64,000 nucleotides of DNA from Sporosarcina jeotgali (GTDB lineage: Bacteria; Bacillota; Bacilli; Bacillales_A; Planococcaceae): contig NZ_CP116341.1 in NCBI RefSeq assembly GCF_033304595.1, forward strand, positions 1,717,001-1,781,000, written 5' to 3'. Numbering within the stretch: the first letter of the stretch is position 1; each line of letters starts with the position of its first letter. The notes beneath the pieces were generated by a model. It saw nothing but the letters and a program-made list of their open reading frames with translations, made no database searches and was not told where the DNA came from. Position numbers and translations under genes: made by a program. Shown here in pieces: positions 50,885 through 59,947 of the stretch.

Positions 50885-52435
50885 TTAGGTGAGATTATCA
50901 ATCATTTTATAATCGTATTTTTGCAATGGTTTTTCAGCCGGCCCCTCAATTACCTCTCCGGTATACGAAAACCGGGAGCCGTGACATGGACAGTCCCAGG
51001 TCCGTTCTCCGTTATTCCATGCCACCTCACACCCTATATGCGTACAAGTTGTATCGACGATGTGAACCTTCCCTTCGTCATCTTTAAAGGCGCCTTTTCG
51101 ATGGCCATCCAATGTAATGACCGCACCCTCTCCTTTAGATAAGTCTTCAGGCTTGGTCTTCGGCGTTTCAAGCTTTCCTTTAATAAGCTGTCCGACTACG
51201 TTTGCATTTTCAACTACAAAGTTTTTCACACTTGGGTGGACATTGAATCTTGAAGGTGTATAGAGATCTGCATACGGATTTTCTTTGCCTAGAACCATAT
51301 CCCGGAATAACAAACCCGCAGCTGTTCCATTCGACATTCCCCATTTTCGGAATCCTGTCGCTATCAGGACATTTGGGTTTCCAGCTGTTAACTCACCGAT
51401 ATAAGGCAAATTATCCAATGACACTAAGTCTTGTGCCGACCAGCGATATCTCACTTCTTCCAGTTCGAAGACATCTTCCCCAAACGTCTCCAAAGCCTTA
51501 TAATGATCCATCGTTTCAATCCCTTGGCCCGTTTTATGGTCTTCTCCCACAATCAGGACCAGCTCTTCATCATTTGCAGTTACGGAACGAAGTGAACGCG
51601 CAGGTTTATCCGCACTAATATAAATTCCACCCGGAAATTCCTTCTTCGTCTTAACGGCTAAAGCGTATGAACGATTTGCATACAACCTGGTTGAGTAAAG
51701 TCCTGTGCCTTCATAAAAAGGAAAATGGGAACAAATAAGGACGTGTTTTGCTGTTATGCGTTTATCCTCAGTCGTTAGAACAGACGGATTAACCCCAGTT
51801 TCTATATTCACTGCCGTTGTCTGTTCAAAAATCTGACCGCCCTTATCTGTGATGTGCTGGATAAGATGAACCAAGTACTTAGTCGGATGAAACTGGGCTT
51901 GGTTTTTCATAACAAGTGCATTTTGGATTTCGATAGGAAATGGAATCGAATCCACCAATTCCCCATCGATTCCTAACGTCTTATACGCCTCTGCTTCTTT
52001 TTCTATCTTCTTCGCGTATTTCTCTGTAGTAGAGTAGATGTACGCATCTTCGGGGCTAAATTCACATTCGATAGAATGCCTGTCCACCGTTTCTTTCATA
52101 AACTTCAGTGCTTCAGAATTCGCTTGATAATACAATCCTGCCTTTTCTCTTCCAAGGCTATGAATGAATTCAGCATAAATTAAGTCATGCTGAGCGGTGA
52201 TTTTAGCAGTCGTATGCCCCGTGGTTCCATTCAATACTTCATCTGAATCGATGACAGCCACTTTCAAGCCCTCATTTGCTAACAAATAAGCGGAAGTGAT
52301 TCCCGTTATACCTGCTCCTACAATTACTGCATCCACATCCATATCCTGTTCCAACTTCGGAAACTTAGGGAACTCTATATTTGTACGCCAATACGATAAC
52401 GATTCCTTAGGCAGCTTTTCTTCATGATGGGTCAT
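50885..52435 (-). CDS. yhfW: FAD oxidoreductase with C-terminal Rieske domain, YhfW-like
   Basis: 516 residues. N-terminal DAO-type FAD domain with VDAVIVGAGITGITSAYLL and GTTGHTTAKITAQHD; C-terminal Rieske [2Fe-2S] centre with ligands in CTHIGCEVAW and CPCHGSRFSY. The same fusion occurs in B. subtilis YhfW. It would transfer electrons between an amine or similar substrate, FAD and the iron-sulfur centre; the substrate is not known. ATG at 52435 with GGAGG upstream, preferred over one six codons earlier. Confidence 0.92.
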   Translation of the reverse strand: MTHHEEKLPKESLSYWRTNIEFPKFPKLEQDMDVDAVIVGAGITGITSAYLLANEGLKVAVIDSDEVLNGTTGHTTAKITAQHDLIYAEFIHSLGREKAGLYYQANSEALKFMKETVDRHSIECEFSPEDAYIYSTTEKYAKKIEKEAEAYKTLGIDGELVDSIPFPIEIQNALVMKNQAQFHPTKYLVHLIQHITDKGGQIFEQTTAVNIETGVNPSVLTTEDKRITAKHVLICSHFPFYEGTGLYSTRLYANRSYALAVKTKKEFPGGIYISADKPARSLRSVTANDEELVLIVGEDHKTGQGIETMDHYKALETFGEDVFELEEVRYRWSAQDLVSLDNLPYIGELTAGNPNVLIATGFRKWGMSNGTAAGLLFRDMVLGKENPYADLYTPSRFNVHPSVKNFVVENANVVGQLIKGKLETPKTKPEDLSKGEGAVITLDGHRKGAFKDDEGKVHIVDTTCTHIGCEVAWNNGERTWDCPCHGSRFSYTGEVIEGPAEKPLQKYDYKMIDNLT

Positions 52436-52612
52436 TTTTAGTCCTCCATTCAATTCCTGATTCGTATGAAGGATTCCCTATCTGTTTGCAGGTTATACAG
52501 ATATAAAAAGCCTAATCCTGTTAATCGAAAGTGGAATAAGGCAAAGAGTGCATAAGAAAATCGCTCCGGGGTTTACACATTCCAGGGTATCCTTGAATAG
52601 CTAAATTGCTTC

Positions 52613-53104
52613 TTACATAACCGTTGCTGCACCGGATTGGTCAGCTTGCACACAGTCAATCGCAACAACTAGCGCAACTAGCAAGGTTTCCATCTCTTCG
52701 TTAACTACTTGGATCCGATAACTGTCACCGAACTCGAACCATTTCTTCTCAACCCGGCCGACAACTTCACCATACTGCAACACTTCAAAATCCATATCCC
52801 ACCAATTTCCGCTTACTTCAATATCTGCTGCTTGAATCGTATATCGAGCCTTGAGAAATGTGAATTGCTTTTGAATCGTCACCAATTCCTGACCTGCAAC
52901 CTCCACAAAAAATGTCGGCAGGAAACTGAATATCTTTTTAGTGATCACTGCAACTTCATGTCCTGGTATATCTAGAATTGAATACGTTTTGGGAACTTGC
53001 ATAAAACTGCCTTCAACTCGGTATACATCGTTTTCATTAGAATCTTTCACCGCAAATTTCCCGCTCATACTGAACATTTTTTGCTTCATATACAATTCCT
53101 TCAT
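52613..53104 (-). CDS. LURP-one-related protein, YxjI-like
   Basis: 163-residue beta-rich protein: KQKMFSMSGKFAVKDSNEND, VPKTYSILDIPGHEVAVITKK and WWDMDFEVLQYGEVVGRVEKKWF are typical of the YxjI/LURP-one (tubby-like) family, whose role in bacteria is unknown. GGGAGGG precedes the ATG at 53104. A distant relative may be the product at 10416-10973. Confidence 0.82.
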   Translation of the reverse strand: MKELYMKQKMFSMSGKFAVKDSNENDVYRVEGSFMQVPKTYSILDIPGHEVAVITKKIFSFLPTFFVEVAGQELVTIQKQFTFLKARYTIQAADIEVSGNWWDMDFEVLQYGEVVGRVEKKWFEFGDSYRIQVVNEEMETLLVALVVAIDCVQADQSGAATVM

Positions 53105-53226
53105 GAGAAACCCTCCCTAGTTTTAAAACAAACCTGCAAATGTCGTTGTATTCTTCTAAAGATGTGTTTTAGATACTGTATTTACGGTAAATCCTTCAGA
53201 AGGTTTTACTTGCCAAGTAGCACTAT

Positions 53227-54024
53227 TTAATAGCCCGGACAATAAAAATCATCCGCGGAAACCGAGTATTCCTTATAAATATCTTTAAAAAGCGCATCAC
53301 AAATAAGCTGTTTCAAGACACCGCTGAAGTATCCTGGCATACTGCGGATGTTTTTTGTTTTAGCAGCCATGACCGTTATATGAGTCGCTTGATAGGATAG
53401 ATCGTCAAATAATTCTTCTTTACCTTTGTGAATATCGAACTTCAGCATTTTTCCAGAGAGGGACTTATGGATTCCAAAAAACTCTCTGGCTTTCGATACA
53501 TCCCCGCTGAACGACAATAATGATTTCATCTTCCCGAATAATGTAGTGGGATACTTTTCTGCCGCAGGCTGAGACGTCTTTATAAGATCTTTAAGATTTT
53601 TAGATTTATAGAAAGAAGGTTCATTTCCGATTTCCGGCTCCGAAACCTTTGTTCCATCAGCTTCTTTCAAGATTGCTCCACTGCTCGTTTTCCCCTGCTC
53701 ATTTACAGGCAAAATCAGATAAATATTAGCACCAAGTCCACTCATAATAGGTCGTACATATTGGATTCGTTGAATAATCTGGAGTCTCTCCAACTTACAA
53801 AGTGTACGCCGTATTGTAGAATTGGACTTCCCCAATTTCTTCTCAATTGTTTCATGTTTCAAATGCGCGGCTAAATATTTTACGGAGTAGCATCGAATCA
53901 TTTCAAGAACGGCTCGATCCGTTTTGTTCAACTGGGACCAGTGGATATCCAAATGTTTGCGTGCTGCGGTGTCCATTTCTTCTTTCGAACTGAATTTCGC
54001 ATATCGAGATAGGTAGTGTGTCAT
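53227..54024 (-). CDS. Winged helix-turn-helix protein
   Basis: 265 residues. HWSQLNKTDRAVLEMIRCYS and GKSNSTIRRTLCKLERLQII form a replication-initiator/GntR-like winged HTH; the C-terminal ~150 residues are basic and helical with no motif I know. ATG at 54024 after AAAGGGGG. Similar chromosomal HTH proteins in Bacilli are annotated only as DNA-binding. It could regulate the neighbouring YxjI- or DUF1284-type genes, but nothing in the sequence shows this. Confidence 0.7.
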   Translation of the reverse strand: MTHYLSRYAKFSSKEEMDTAARKHLDIHWSQLNKTDRAVLEMIRCYSVKYLAAHLKHETIEKKLGKSNSTIRRTLCKLERLQIIQRIQYVRPIMSGLGANIYLILPVNEQGKTSSGAILKEADGTKVSEPEIGNEPSFYKSKNLKDLIKTSQPAAEKYPTTLFGKMKSLLSFSGDVSKAREFFGIHKSLSGKMLKFDIHKGKEELFDDLSYQATHITVMAAKTKNIRSMPGYFSGVLKQLICDALFKDIYKEYSVSADDFYCPGY

Positions 54025-54100
54025 TTTAAAATCCCCCTTTCTCTCTATATAGAGTCGGAGGATCAAAAAGTAGACAGGGGTCCTGCTATTTTGGCAAAGC

Positions 54101-54523
54101 TTATTTCTGTTCCACTTCCAGCAATCCTTGAGCTTCGATTACTCGCTCTACTCCTTGTTCACAAAAGCCATAAGAACGCCAGGAACAGCTTTCGCAGACA
54201 ACCGCAATATCGGATGCTTCCACATTTACACGAATCCGCCGTTCAACTTCCCGCCAAGGCAGCACATCGCTGTATTTGAGCCCTAAGCGTTTCACAATTT
54301 CTTTATCTCTGCTAAAAATTCCTTTATCTTCACAATGGTATGGCTGGTCGTCCGGAAACTTTGCACACAAGTGGTCAGGACCTTTGATAATTTGAATTAA
54401 CGTATCTGGTTGTTCGCGCAATAAAGTATGAATTTCCGTCATATTTGCAACATATTCTTCCGAGTATCCCATTCCCCGATACCCAAGCAAGCAAAAAATA
54501 TGATGGCCTCTTAATTTGATCAA
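54101..54523 (-). CDS. DUF1284 metal-binding-type protein
   Basis: 140 residues starting IKLRGHHIFCLLGYRGMGYS, the DUF1284 signature. Eight cysteines in total, clustered as HCEDKG and CESCSWRSYGFC, suggest an iron-sulfur or zinc site. Function unknown. ATG near GGAGAG. Confidence 0.85.
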   Translation of the reverse strand: MIKLRGHHIFCLLGYRGMGYSEEYVANMTEIHTLLREQPDTLIQIIKGPDHLCAKFPDDQPYHCEDKGIFSRDKEIVKRLGLKYSDVLPWREVERRIRVNVEASDIAVVCESCSWRSYGFCEQGVERVIEAQGLLEVEQK

Positions 54524-54661
54524 TAGAGTACTCTCCTTTGGCTGCTGCTTTTTTGAATCGATCTTTTGATTTTTGTTACCTCTATAGTATCATCCGTTAT
54601 AAAGTTAGAAAGCTTTTAGACATATAAAAAAAGAAGGGAAAAATCCCCTCTCCCAGTGACT

Positions 54662-55177
54662 TCATTCAGTTTCATACCACGATAATGCTTTCTCTTCTAA
54701 ATTCTTTATAAACGAACTTTTCCCTTCGACGTAAGATGAACTATCGTTTGGATATTTATTAGCCAAGCTTGCCTTTAATTCACCATATCGTCTTGCCTCA
54801 TCAGGATGGGTTCTCAAAAAGTTTTTAACCGCTAAGTGCCGATCCACATTGTACGTATCATCTGCTTGATAAAATTGAACTTGATGGGTCCGTGCATCGC
54901 CGCCCTTACGAAAATAACGTCTTCTCGGTGTTCCAAACTCACCAAGCGCCTCGTATCCCATGTCTTCCATCTGTTCATTCCTAAATTCAACTTTCTGGAT
55001 ATCGCGGACGACAGGCATCATATCGAGAATTGGTTTCGCTTGTAATCCAGGAACAGAAGTACTGCCAATGTGATGAATATCTACAAGCTCTTCACCAAAT
55101 AGTTCTTTGATTTTTTTGGCTTCTTCTTGAAACAACTGATCCCATTCAGAGTCATGATCAACTACTATGACTCTCAT
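54662..55177 (-). CDS. GrpB/UPF0157 family protein
   Basis: 171 residues of the nucleotidyltransferase-like GrpB family: DIHHIGSTSVPGLQAKPILDMM is diagnostic, with RRYFRKGG and FLRTHPDEARRYGELK following. The GSTSxxG...KPxxD pattern resembles a minimal nucleotidyltransferase active site; substrate unknown. ATG with AGGAAGTGG upstream. Confidence 0.88.
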   Translation of the reverse strand: MRVIVVDHDSEWDQLFQEEAKKIKELFGEELVDIHHIGSTSVPGLQAKPILDMMPVVRDIQKVEFRNEQMEDMGYEALGEFGTPRRRYFRKGGDARTHQVQFYQADDTYNVDRHLAVKNFLRTHPDEARRYGELKASLANKYPNDSSSYVEGKSSFIKNLEEKALSWYETE

Positions 55178-55289
55178 ATGTCCACCACTTCCTTTCAGGT
55201 TTTTAGTGATTTAACAAGGAGTTAATTATTTTCATGTTATCACACTATTTAAAAATGAATACAACGGCGATAGAAGTTCATAAACATAG

Positions 55290-55318
55290 TTGCATTTTTA
55301 TTCGATAGAGTGTAAACT
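55290..55318 (+). promoter_or_regulatory. Probable promoter of the L-box leader
   Basis: TTGCAT, a 17-nt spacer and TAAACT. It would start RNA about 30 nt before the riboswitch. Confidence 0.5.
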
Positions 55319-55357
55319 GTATGTAATTAAACATTCACTTATTTCGAAATTTTGAAG

Positions 55358-55535
55358 TAAGGATAGAGGCGCAAAAACCATTAGTACACACTCTGAGGAT
55401 GATGAGATCCGCTGAAGTTTGTGAAAAGGGGGATTTGCCGAAGTGGAGAGATTCTCATTATCTCAAAGCTGGTTCTGGGCTGAACAAGTGCAGAACTGTC
55501 ATATAGGAAACTATATGGAGGGCTATCTGATGCAG
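55358..55535 (+). ncRNA. Lysine (L-box) riboswitch
   Basis: Conserved landmarks in order: AGAGGCGCAAAAACC, ATTAGTA, GAAAAGGGGGATTTGCCGAAG (read in parts), CTGGTTCTGGGCTGAACA, CAGAACTGTCA, and GGAGGGCTATCTGATG. It precedes a terminator and dapA. Lysine binding should end transcription before dapA. Confidence 0.95.
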
Positions 55536-55555
55536 AGAAATAATTTATTATTTCC

Positions 55556-55586
55556 AAGCAGCAGCGTTCTCTCGCTGGTGCTTTTT
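55556..55586 (+). terminator. Riboswitch-controlled terminator before dapA
   Basis: AAGCAGCAGCG and CGCTGGTGCTT pair with one G-G mismatch and are followed by TTTTT. Confidence 0.85.
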
Positions 55587-55652
55587 GCGTTTCAGGATAC
55601 ACTGCCTTCCACCTCTATGTTTTGAACAAAAACAAAAGGAGATGGAGAACAG

Positions 55653-56537
55653 ATGAATTTTGGACAACTGATTACTGCTATGGTGACACCATTTGACGAG
55701 CAAGGTGAAATTGACTTTCCCGCTGCCCGGAACTTGATCAATCATTTAATTGAAAACGGATCGGATGCCCTGGTGGTTGCAGGGACAACAGGAGAGTCCC
55801 CGACGTTAACAAACGAAGAAAAAGTGAATTTATTTGAATTTACGGTGCAAGTTGCAGGTGGCCGTTTCCCTGTCATTGCAGGCACAGGATCTAATAATAC
55901 GAGGGAATCGATCCAGCTGACGCAGCAGGCTGAAGCCGCTGGAGTGGATGGAATCATGCTTGTCACTCCCTATTACAACAAGCCGAGCCAAGAAGGAATG
56001 TATCAGCATTTCAAGACTATTGCCCAAGCTTCTTCACTGCCAATTATGCTTTATAACATACCGGGCCGCAGTTCAGTTAATATGAGTCCTGACACAATTA
56101 TCCGCCTTGCTGACATTCCTAATATCGTAGCTGTCAAAGAAGCGAGCGGCGACTTGGATGCGATGGCAGACATCATCGAACATACACCTGCAGACTTTGC
56201 ACTTTATAGCGGTGACGATGGACTTACGCTTCCTGTCCTATCCATTGGCGGAGCTGGGGTCGTGTCTGTATCCGCACATATTATAGGACCTGAGATGAAA
56301 ACGATGATGAGTCATTTCAATAGCGGCCGCATTCGAGAAGCGTCCACCTTGCATCGCCGGATGCTGCCCATTATGAAAGAACTGTTCGCTGCACCGAACC
56401 CTTCACCTGTGAAAGCTGCATTGAATTTGGAAGGCGTCGCAGTAGGCGGCGTGCGATTACCTATGCTTCCTTTAACAGACGTTCAGCTGAGTTCATTGAA
56501 TCGTGTATTGCATGGGCAAGATACAATTCTAATTTAA
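55653..56537 (+). CDS. dapA: 4-hydroxy-tetrahydrodipicolinate synthase
   Basis: Class I aldolase of 294 residues condensing pyruvate with aspartate semialdehyde, the first step of lysine/DAP and dipicolinate synthesis. GTTGESPTLTNEEK, the catalytic Tyr in LVTPYYNKPSQEGMY, YNIPGRSSVN and the Schiff-base Lys in VAVKEASGDL are in place. ATG with AAAGGAG upstream. It sits alone behind a lysine riboswitch, so this copy is lysine-repressed; a second dapA in a dap operon elsewhere is possible. Confidence 0.96.
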   Translation: MNFGQLITAMVTPFDEQGEIDFPAARNLINHLIENGSDALVVAGTTGESPTLTNEEKVNLFEFTVQVAGGRFPVIAGTGSNNTRESIQLTQQAEAAGVDGIMLVTPYYNKPSQEGMYQHFKTIAQASSLPIMLYNIPGRSSVNMSPDTIIRLADIPNIVAVKEASGDLDAMADIIEHTPADFALYSGDDGLTLPVLSIGGAGVVSVSAHIIGPEMKTMMSHFNSGRIREASTLHRRMLPIMKELFAAPNPSPVKAALNLEGVAVGGVRLPMLPLTDVQLSSLNRVLHGQDTILI

Positions 56538-56550
56538 CTGTGTAAACGAG

Positions 56551-56577
56551 CAGCCCATTCCGAATTGGAATGGGCTG
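56551..56577. terminator. Hairpin between dapA and the dehydrogenase gene
   Basis: CAGCCCATTCC and GGAATGGGCTG, perfect 11-bp stem with a 5-nt loop. Poor T-run, so termination may be partial. Confidence 0.65.
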
Positions 56578-56624
56578 TACTCATTTTCAGGTTGGGTTGA
56601 ACTCCTGGGAAAACTGTTCCTGGA

Positions 56625-57707
56625 CTAGACCAATTCTGAGGACCGTGCTGCAAGTAATTCAACAAACCGATCCCCTAGTTGTGTTGTTGTAGATTCCCCG
56701 CCTAAATCTGAGGTGAGCGACTCTTTTTCATGCAGCATTTCTTGAATTACAGATAAGATCGCCTTCCCCCACTTTTCTTCCCCAAAGAAGTCCATCATTT
56801 GACTGACTGACCAAATGGCAGCAATGGGATTCGCGATTCCTTTTCCTGAAATATCTGGCGCTGAACCATGTACAGGCTCAAACATGGAGGGATAGCTGCG
56901 TTCAGGATTAATGTTTGCGCCAGTTGCCAATCCCATTCCTCCAGTAATAGCAGCACCGATATCTGTCAAAATATCTCCAAAAAGATTAGAAGTGACCACC
57001 ACTTCAAACCGCTCAGGCTCCGTCACAAAGTAAAGACTGGCAGCATCCACGAGATACGAATACGTTTGCACATCCGGATATTCCTTACCCACTTCCTCAA
57101 ATACTTCATCCCAGAACACCATTGAATAGTTCAGCGCATTCGCTTTACTGATACTTGTCAATGTCCGGTTAGACCGTTTTGCCTCTTCATAGGCGTAGCG
57201 AATAATACGCTCCGTTCCTTTACGCGAAAAAACGCCAGTTTGTAAGACGACTTCTTCTGGCTTTCCTTTAAAAAGCCAGTCTCCAGCTCCGGCATACTCA
57301 CCTTCACTGTTTTCCCGAATGACGAGGAAGTCGATTTGCTCTGCCGTTTTATTTTTCAAGGGGGTAAGTGCCGGGTTCAATAACGTAATCGGCCGGAGAT
57401 TTACATATTGGTCAAATTCTTTTCTGATTGTAAGCAATAGATCCCAAAGAGAAATATGATCAGGCACGCCCGGATAACCTACTGCTCCCAGATAGATCGC
57501 ATCAAATCCTTTGAGCTTCTCGATTCCGTCATCCGCCATCATTTTCCCGTGCTCCAAATAATACTCACATCCCCATGGAAATTCAGTGAATGAAAAGGAA
57601 ATTGCCGGATCTAATTGTTCAATCGCCTGCAGCACTTTTACACCTTCAGCCACCACTTCCGGACCTATTCCGTCTCCCGGGATAAGGGCAATCTTAAATG
57701 TTTTCAT
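56625..57707 (-). CDS. Tartrate/D-malate dehydrogenase (isopropylmalate-DH family), YcsA-like
   Basis: 360 residues. FKIALIPGDGIGPEVVAEGV opens the beta-decarboxylating dehydrogenase fold; substrate region LLLTIRKEFDQYVNLRP, VIRENSEGEYAG, catalytic Lys in SISKANALNYSM, and metal Asp in NLFGDILTDIGA. The LLTIRKxxDQYVNLRP segment and the WGCEYYLEHGKMMADDG block fit tartrate dehydrogenase/D-malate dehydrogenase rather than LeuB. Last gene of the catabolic operon, 29 nt after a hydroxyacid dehydrogenase. Oxidises an (R)-2-hydroxyacid with loss of CO2. Confidence 0.88.
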   Translation of the reverse strand: MKTFKIALIPGDGIGPEVVAEGVKVLQAIEQLDPAISFSFTEFPWGCEYYLEHGKMMADDGIEKLKGFDAIYLGAVGYPGVPDHISLWDLLLTIRKEFDQYVNLRPITLLNPALTPLKNKTAEQIDFLVIRENSEGEYAGAGDWLFKGKPEEVVLQTGVFSRKGTERIIRYAYEEAKRSNRTLTSISKANALNYSMVFWDEVFEEVGKEYPDVQTYSYLVDAASLYFVTEPERFEVVVTSNLFGDILTDIGAAITGGMGLATGANINPERSYPSMFEPVHGSAPDISGKGIANPIAAIWSVSQMMDFFGEEKWGKAILSVIQEMLHEKESLTSDLGGESTTTQLGDRFVELLAARSSELV

Positions 57708-57736
57708 AATTTCCTCCTAGGTGTTACAAAAATGAC

Positions 57737-58735
57737 TTAACCCTTATTCGTTTTAACAATACTTTGTGCATTAGCAATCACAGATAACGTCTCGCCTTGG
57801 ATTGCTTTTATCAAATTCTCTGCAATCACTACTGACGTTTTTCTAGCCGCCTCTATACTGATCCCCCCAATATGAGGAGTCATCGTAATTTCTTTCATCT
57901 CAAAAAACGGATGATTGTCCGATGGCGGTTCGACTGCAAATACATCTACCCCAGCTCTGCTAAATGTTTTATTTTTAAGTGATGCAACCATATCTGCTTC
58001 ATGGATGACACCGCCTCGTGACGTATTGATGAGAACAGCGGAGGGTTTCATAAGATTGAAGAGCTTTTGGTCAATCAATTCTCTTGTTTGTTCGGTCAAT
58101 GGTATGTGAAGACTTACCGCATCACTTGTTTTGAAAACTTCTTCCATCGAAGTCGTCACTTCCACCCCTAGAGAATCAGCGAGCTGCTGCCTATCTGACG
58201 AAATCGTTCGAACGTAGGCGGTTACGTGCATTCCAAAGCCATTCTTCGCGATGTTCGCCACTTTTTGTGCAATCGATCCAAATCCAATTAATCCAAGTGT
58301 TTTACCTTCTAATTCTGTTGTGTATCTTCCGTCTCTGAATGAAAAGTTCCCTTTTTGCATTTCTGAGTGAAAAACATTTATATCTTTCATCACAGATAAT
58401 AGTAACGCTATGGCATGTTCTGCTGTCGCTGTGCTATTCATTTTAGGTGCATGCAATACTTTAATTCCTTTAGATGTCGCACAGGCCACATCGATATTGT
58501 CGAGACCGATTCCTGCGCCGGAAATCGCAGTCACATGTCCACAGTGATTTAATAGTTCTGGTGTGATTTTCGCAGGTGCTCTTAAGATGATTCCATCTAC
58601 TGTGTTTTGTTGTAAGTACATAATGATCGCTGGTTCATCAAACTCATTGAATTGTTTCACATTAGCAAGTTCTCTCAACTTTTTCTCGCCATCCGGATGA
58701 TACATCGGCAGTATTTGAATGACATGCAAAGACAA
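57737..58735 (-). CDS. D-2-hydroxyacid dehydrogenase
   Basis: 332-residue NAD-dependent oxidoreductase of the phosphoglycerate-dehydrogenase family. Nucleotide-binding GLIGFGSIAQKVA, substrate Arg in NTSRGGVIHE, Glu in DVFAVEPPSDNHPF, and catalytic His in MTPHIGGISIEAA. It converts a 2-hydroxy acid to the 2-keto acid; which one is not clear. Lies 21 nt after the thiolase gene in the operon. Not SerA itself: no ACT domain. Confidence 0.85.
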   Translation of the reverse strand: MSLHVIQILPMYHPDGEKKLRELANVKQFNEFDEPAIIMYLQQNTVDGIILRAPAKITPELLNHCGHVTAISGAGIGLDNIDVACATSKGIKVLHAPKMNSTATAEHAIALLLSVMKDINVFHSEMQKGNFSFRDGRYTTELEGKTLGLIGFGSIAQKVANIAKNGFGMHVTAYVRTISSDRQQLADSLGVEVTTSMEEVFKTSDAVSLHIPLTEQTRELIDQKLFNLMKPSAVLINTSRGGVIHEADMVASLKNKTFSRAGVDVFAVEPPSDNHPFFEMKEITMTPHIGGISIEAARKTSVVIAENLIKAIQGETLSVIANAQSIVKTNKG

Positions 58736-58756
58736 TCGGCCACACCTTTCATCTAG

Positions 58757-59947
58757 TCATTGTAAATTTTCAACGATCGTTGTAATTCCCTGGCCCCCGC
58801 CGATACAAAGCGTCACCAATCCATATTTCGAGCCTCTGCGCTTCATCTCATGGAGCATCTTCGTCATCAGTACTGCCCCTGTAGCGCCAATTGGATGCCC
58901 CAGAGCTATTGCACCACCGTTTACATTCACTTTTTTAATGTCCATGCCAGTCCCTTTGATGACAGATAACGCTTGTGCAGCAAATGCTTCGTTCAGTTCA
59001 ATCAAGTCGATCTCCTCGATAGTGAGTCCGCATTGCTCCAATGCTTTCTTTGTCGAAGTCACCGGGCCGATCCCCATGACTTCAGGAGAAACACCGCTGA
59101 CTGCTTGAGCGATGATTTTCGCTTTTGCCTTTAATCCATATTCGTTTAATTTGTCTTCTGACATCATGAGTACGACGGATGCCGCATCGTTTCTGCCGCT
59201 TGTATTTCCTGCAGTGACTGTTCCATCTTCTTTGAACACCGCGCGAAGTTTTGCCAGTTGCTCTTTAGAGGATTTTCTAGGATGTTCGTCCACTTCAAAC
59301 TGAAAACTATTTTTTCTTGATTTCACTTCAAAAGGAACGATTTCTTCTTTGAAGCGCCCCTCTTGAATGGCGTTTTCAGCAAGAAGCTGACTTCTCATTG
59401 CGAATTCATCCTGTTCTTCTCGTGAAATCGCATAGTGTTCAGCTAGATTTTCAGCCGTATAGCCCATTGTTAATGCGCCGTAAACTTCAGCAGGCTGCGA
59501 GCAGGGCTGACTCTCTGTGTTCGGATCCAAAATCATCCCATTCCCCGCACCGAAACCATATCTGGCATTTCGAATGTAATAAGGGGCCGTACTCATACTT
59601 TCCGCACCGCCTGCTATCACAACATCTGATAACCCCAATCGGATTTGCTGGTCTGCATTATTGATGGCTTGCAAGCCTGAACCGCATTGACGATGAACCG
59701 TGTACCCCGGAACCGTGACAGGCAGTTCTGCTCGTAACGCAGCCAGGCGGGCTAAATTAGATGTATCTGCACTCTGCTTTGCCTGACCCAGAATAACTTC
59801 GTCTACCTTAATATCTGTATTCGTTCTTTCCATCAATTCACGAATCACTTTCTCCGCTAAATGATCTACTGGGATATCTTTAAGGGAACCTCCCATTCTG
59901 CCGACTGCAGTTCTTACCGCTTCAACAATATAAGAATGCCTCAACAT
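58757..59947 (-). CDS. Acetyl-CoA acetyltransferase (thiolase)
   Basis: 396 residues. Acyl-Cys in TVHRQCGSGLQAIN (near residue 88), His in NGGAIALGHPIGATGA, and the second Cys in LCIGGGQG are all present, so degradative thiolysis of a 3-ketoacyl-CoA (or the reverse) is possible. The ATG directly abuts the TGA of the acyl-CoA dehydrogenase gene, so translation is coupled. Confidence 0.93.
   Translation of the reverse strand: MLRHSYIVEAVRTAVGRMGGSLKDIPVDHLAEKVIRELMERTNTDIKVDEVILGQAKQSADTSNLARLAALRAELPVTVPGYTVHRQCGSGLQAINNADQQIRLGLSDVVIAGGAESMSTAPYYIRNARYGFGAGNGMILDPNTESQPCSQPAEVYGALTMGYTAENLAEHYAISREEQDEFAMRSQLLAENAIQEGRFKEEIVPFEVKSRKNSFQFEVDEHPRKSSKEQLAKLRAVFKEDGTVTAGNTSGRNDAASVVLMMSEDKLNEYGLKAKAKIIAQAVSGVSPEVMGIGPVTSTKKALEQCGLTIEEIDLIELNEAFAAQALSVIKGTGMDIKKVNVNGGAIALGHPIGATGAVLMTKMLHEMKRRGSKYGLVTLCIGGGQGITTIVENLQ

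Noticed and set aside
54630..54656. GGGA/TCCC hairpin after the GrpB-family gene as a terminator
   Set aside because: Stem of only four pairs; too weak to support.
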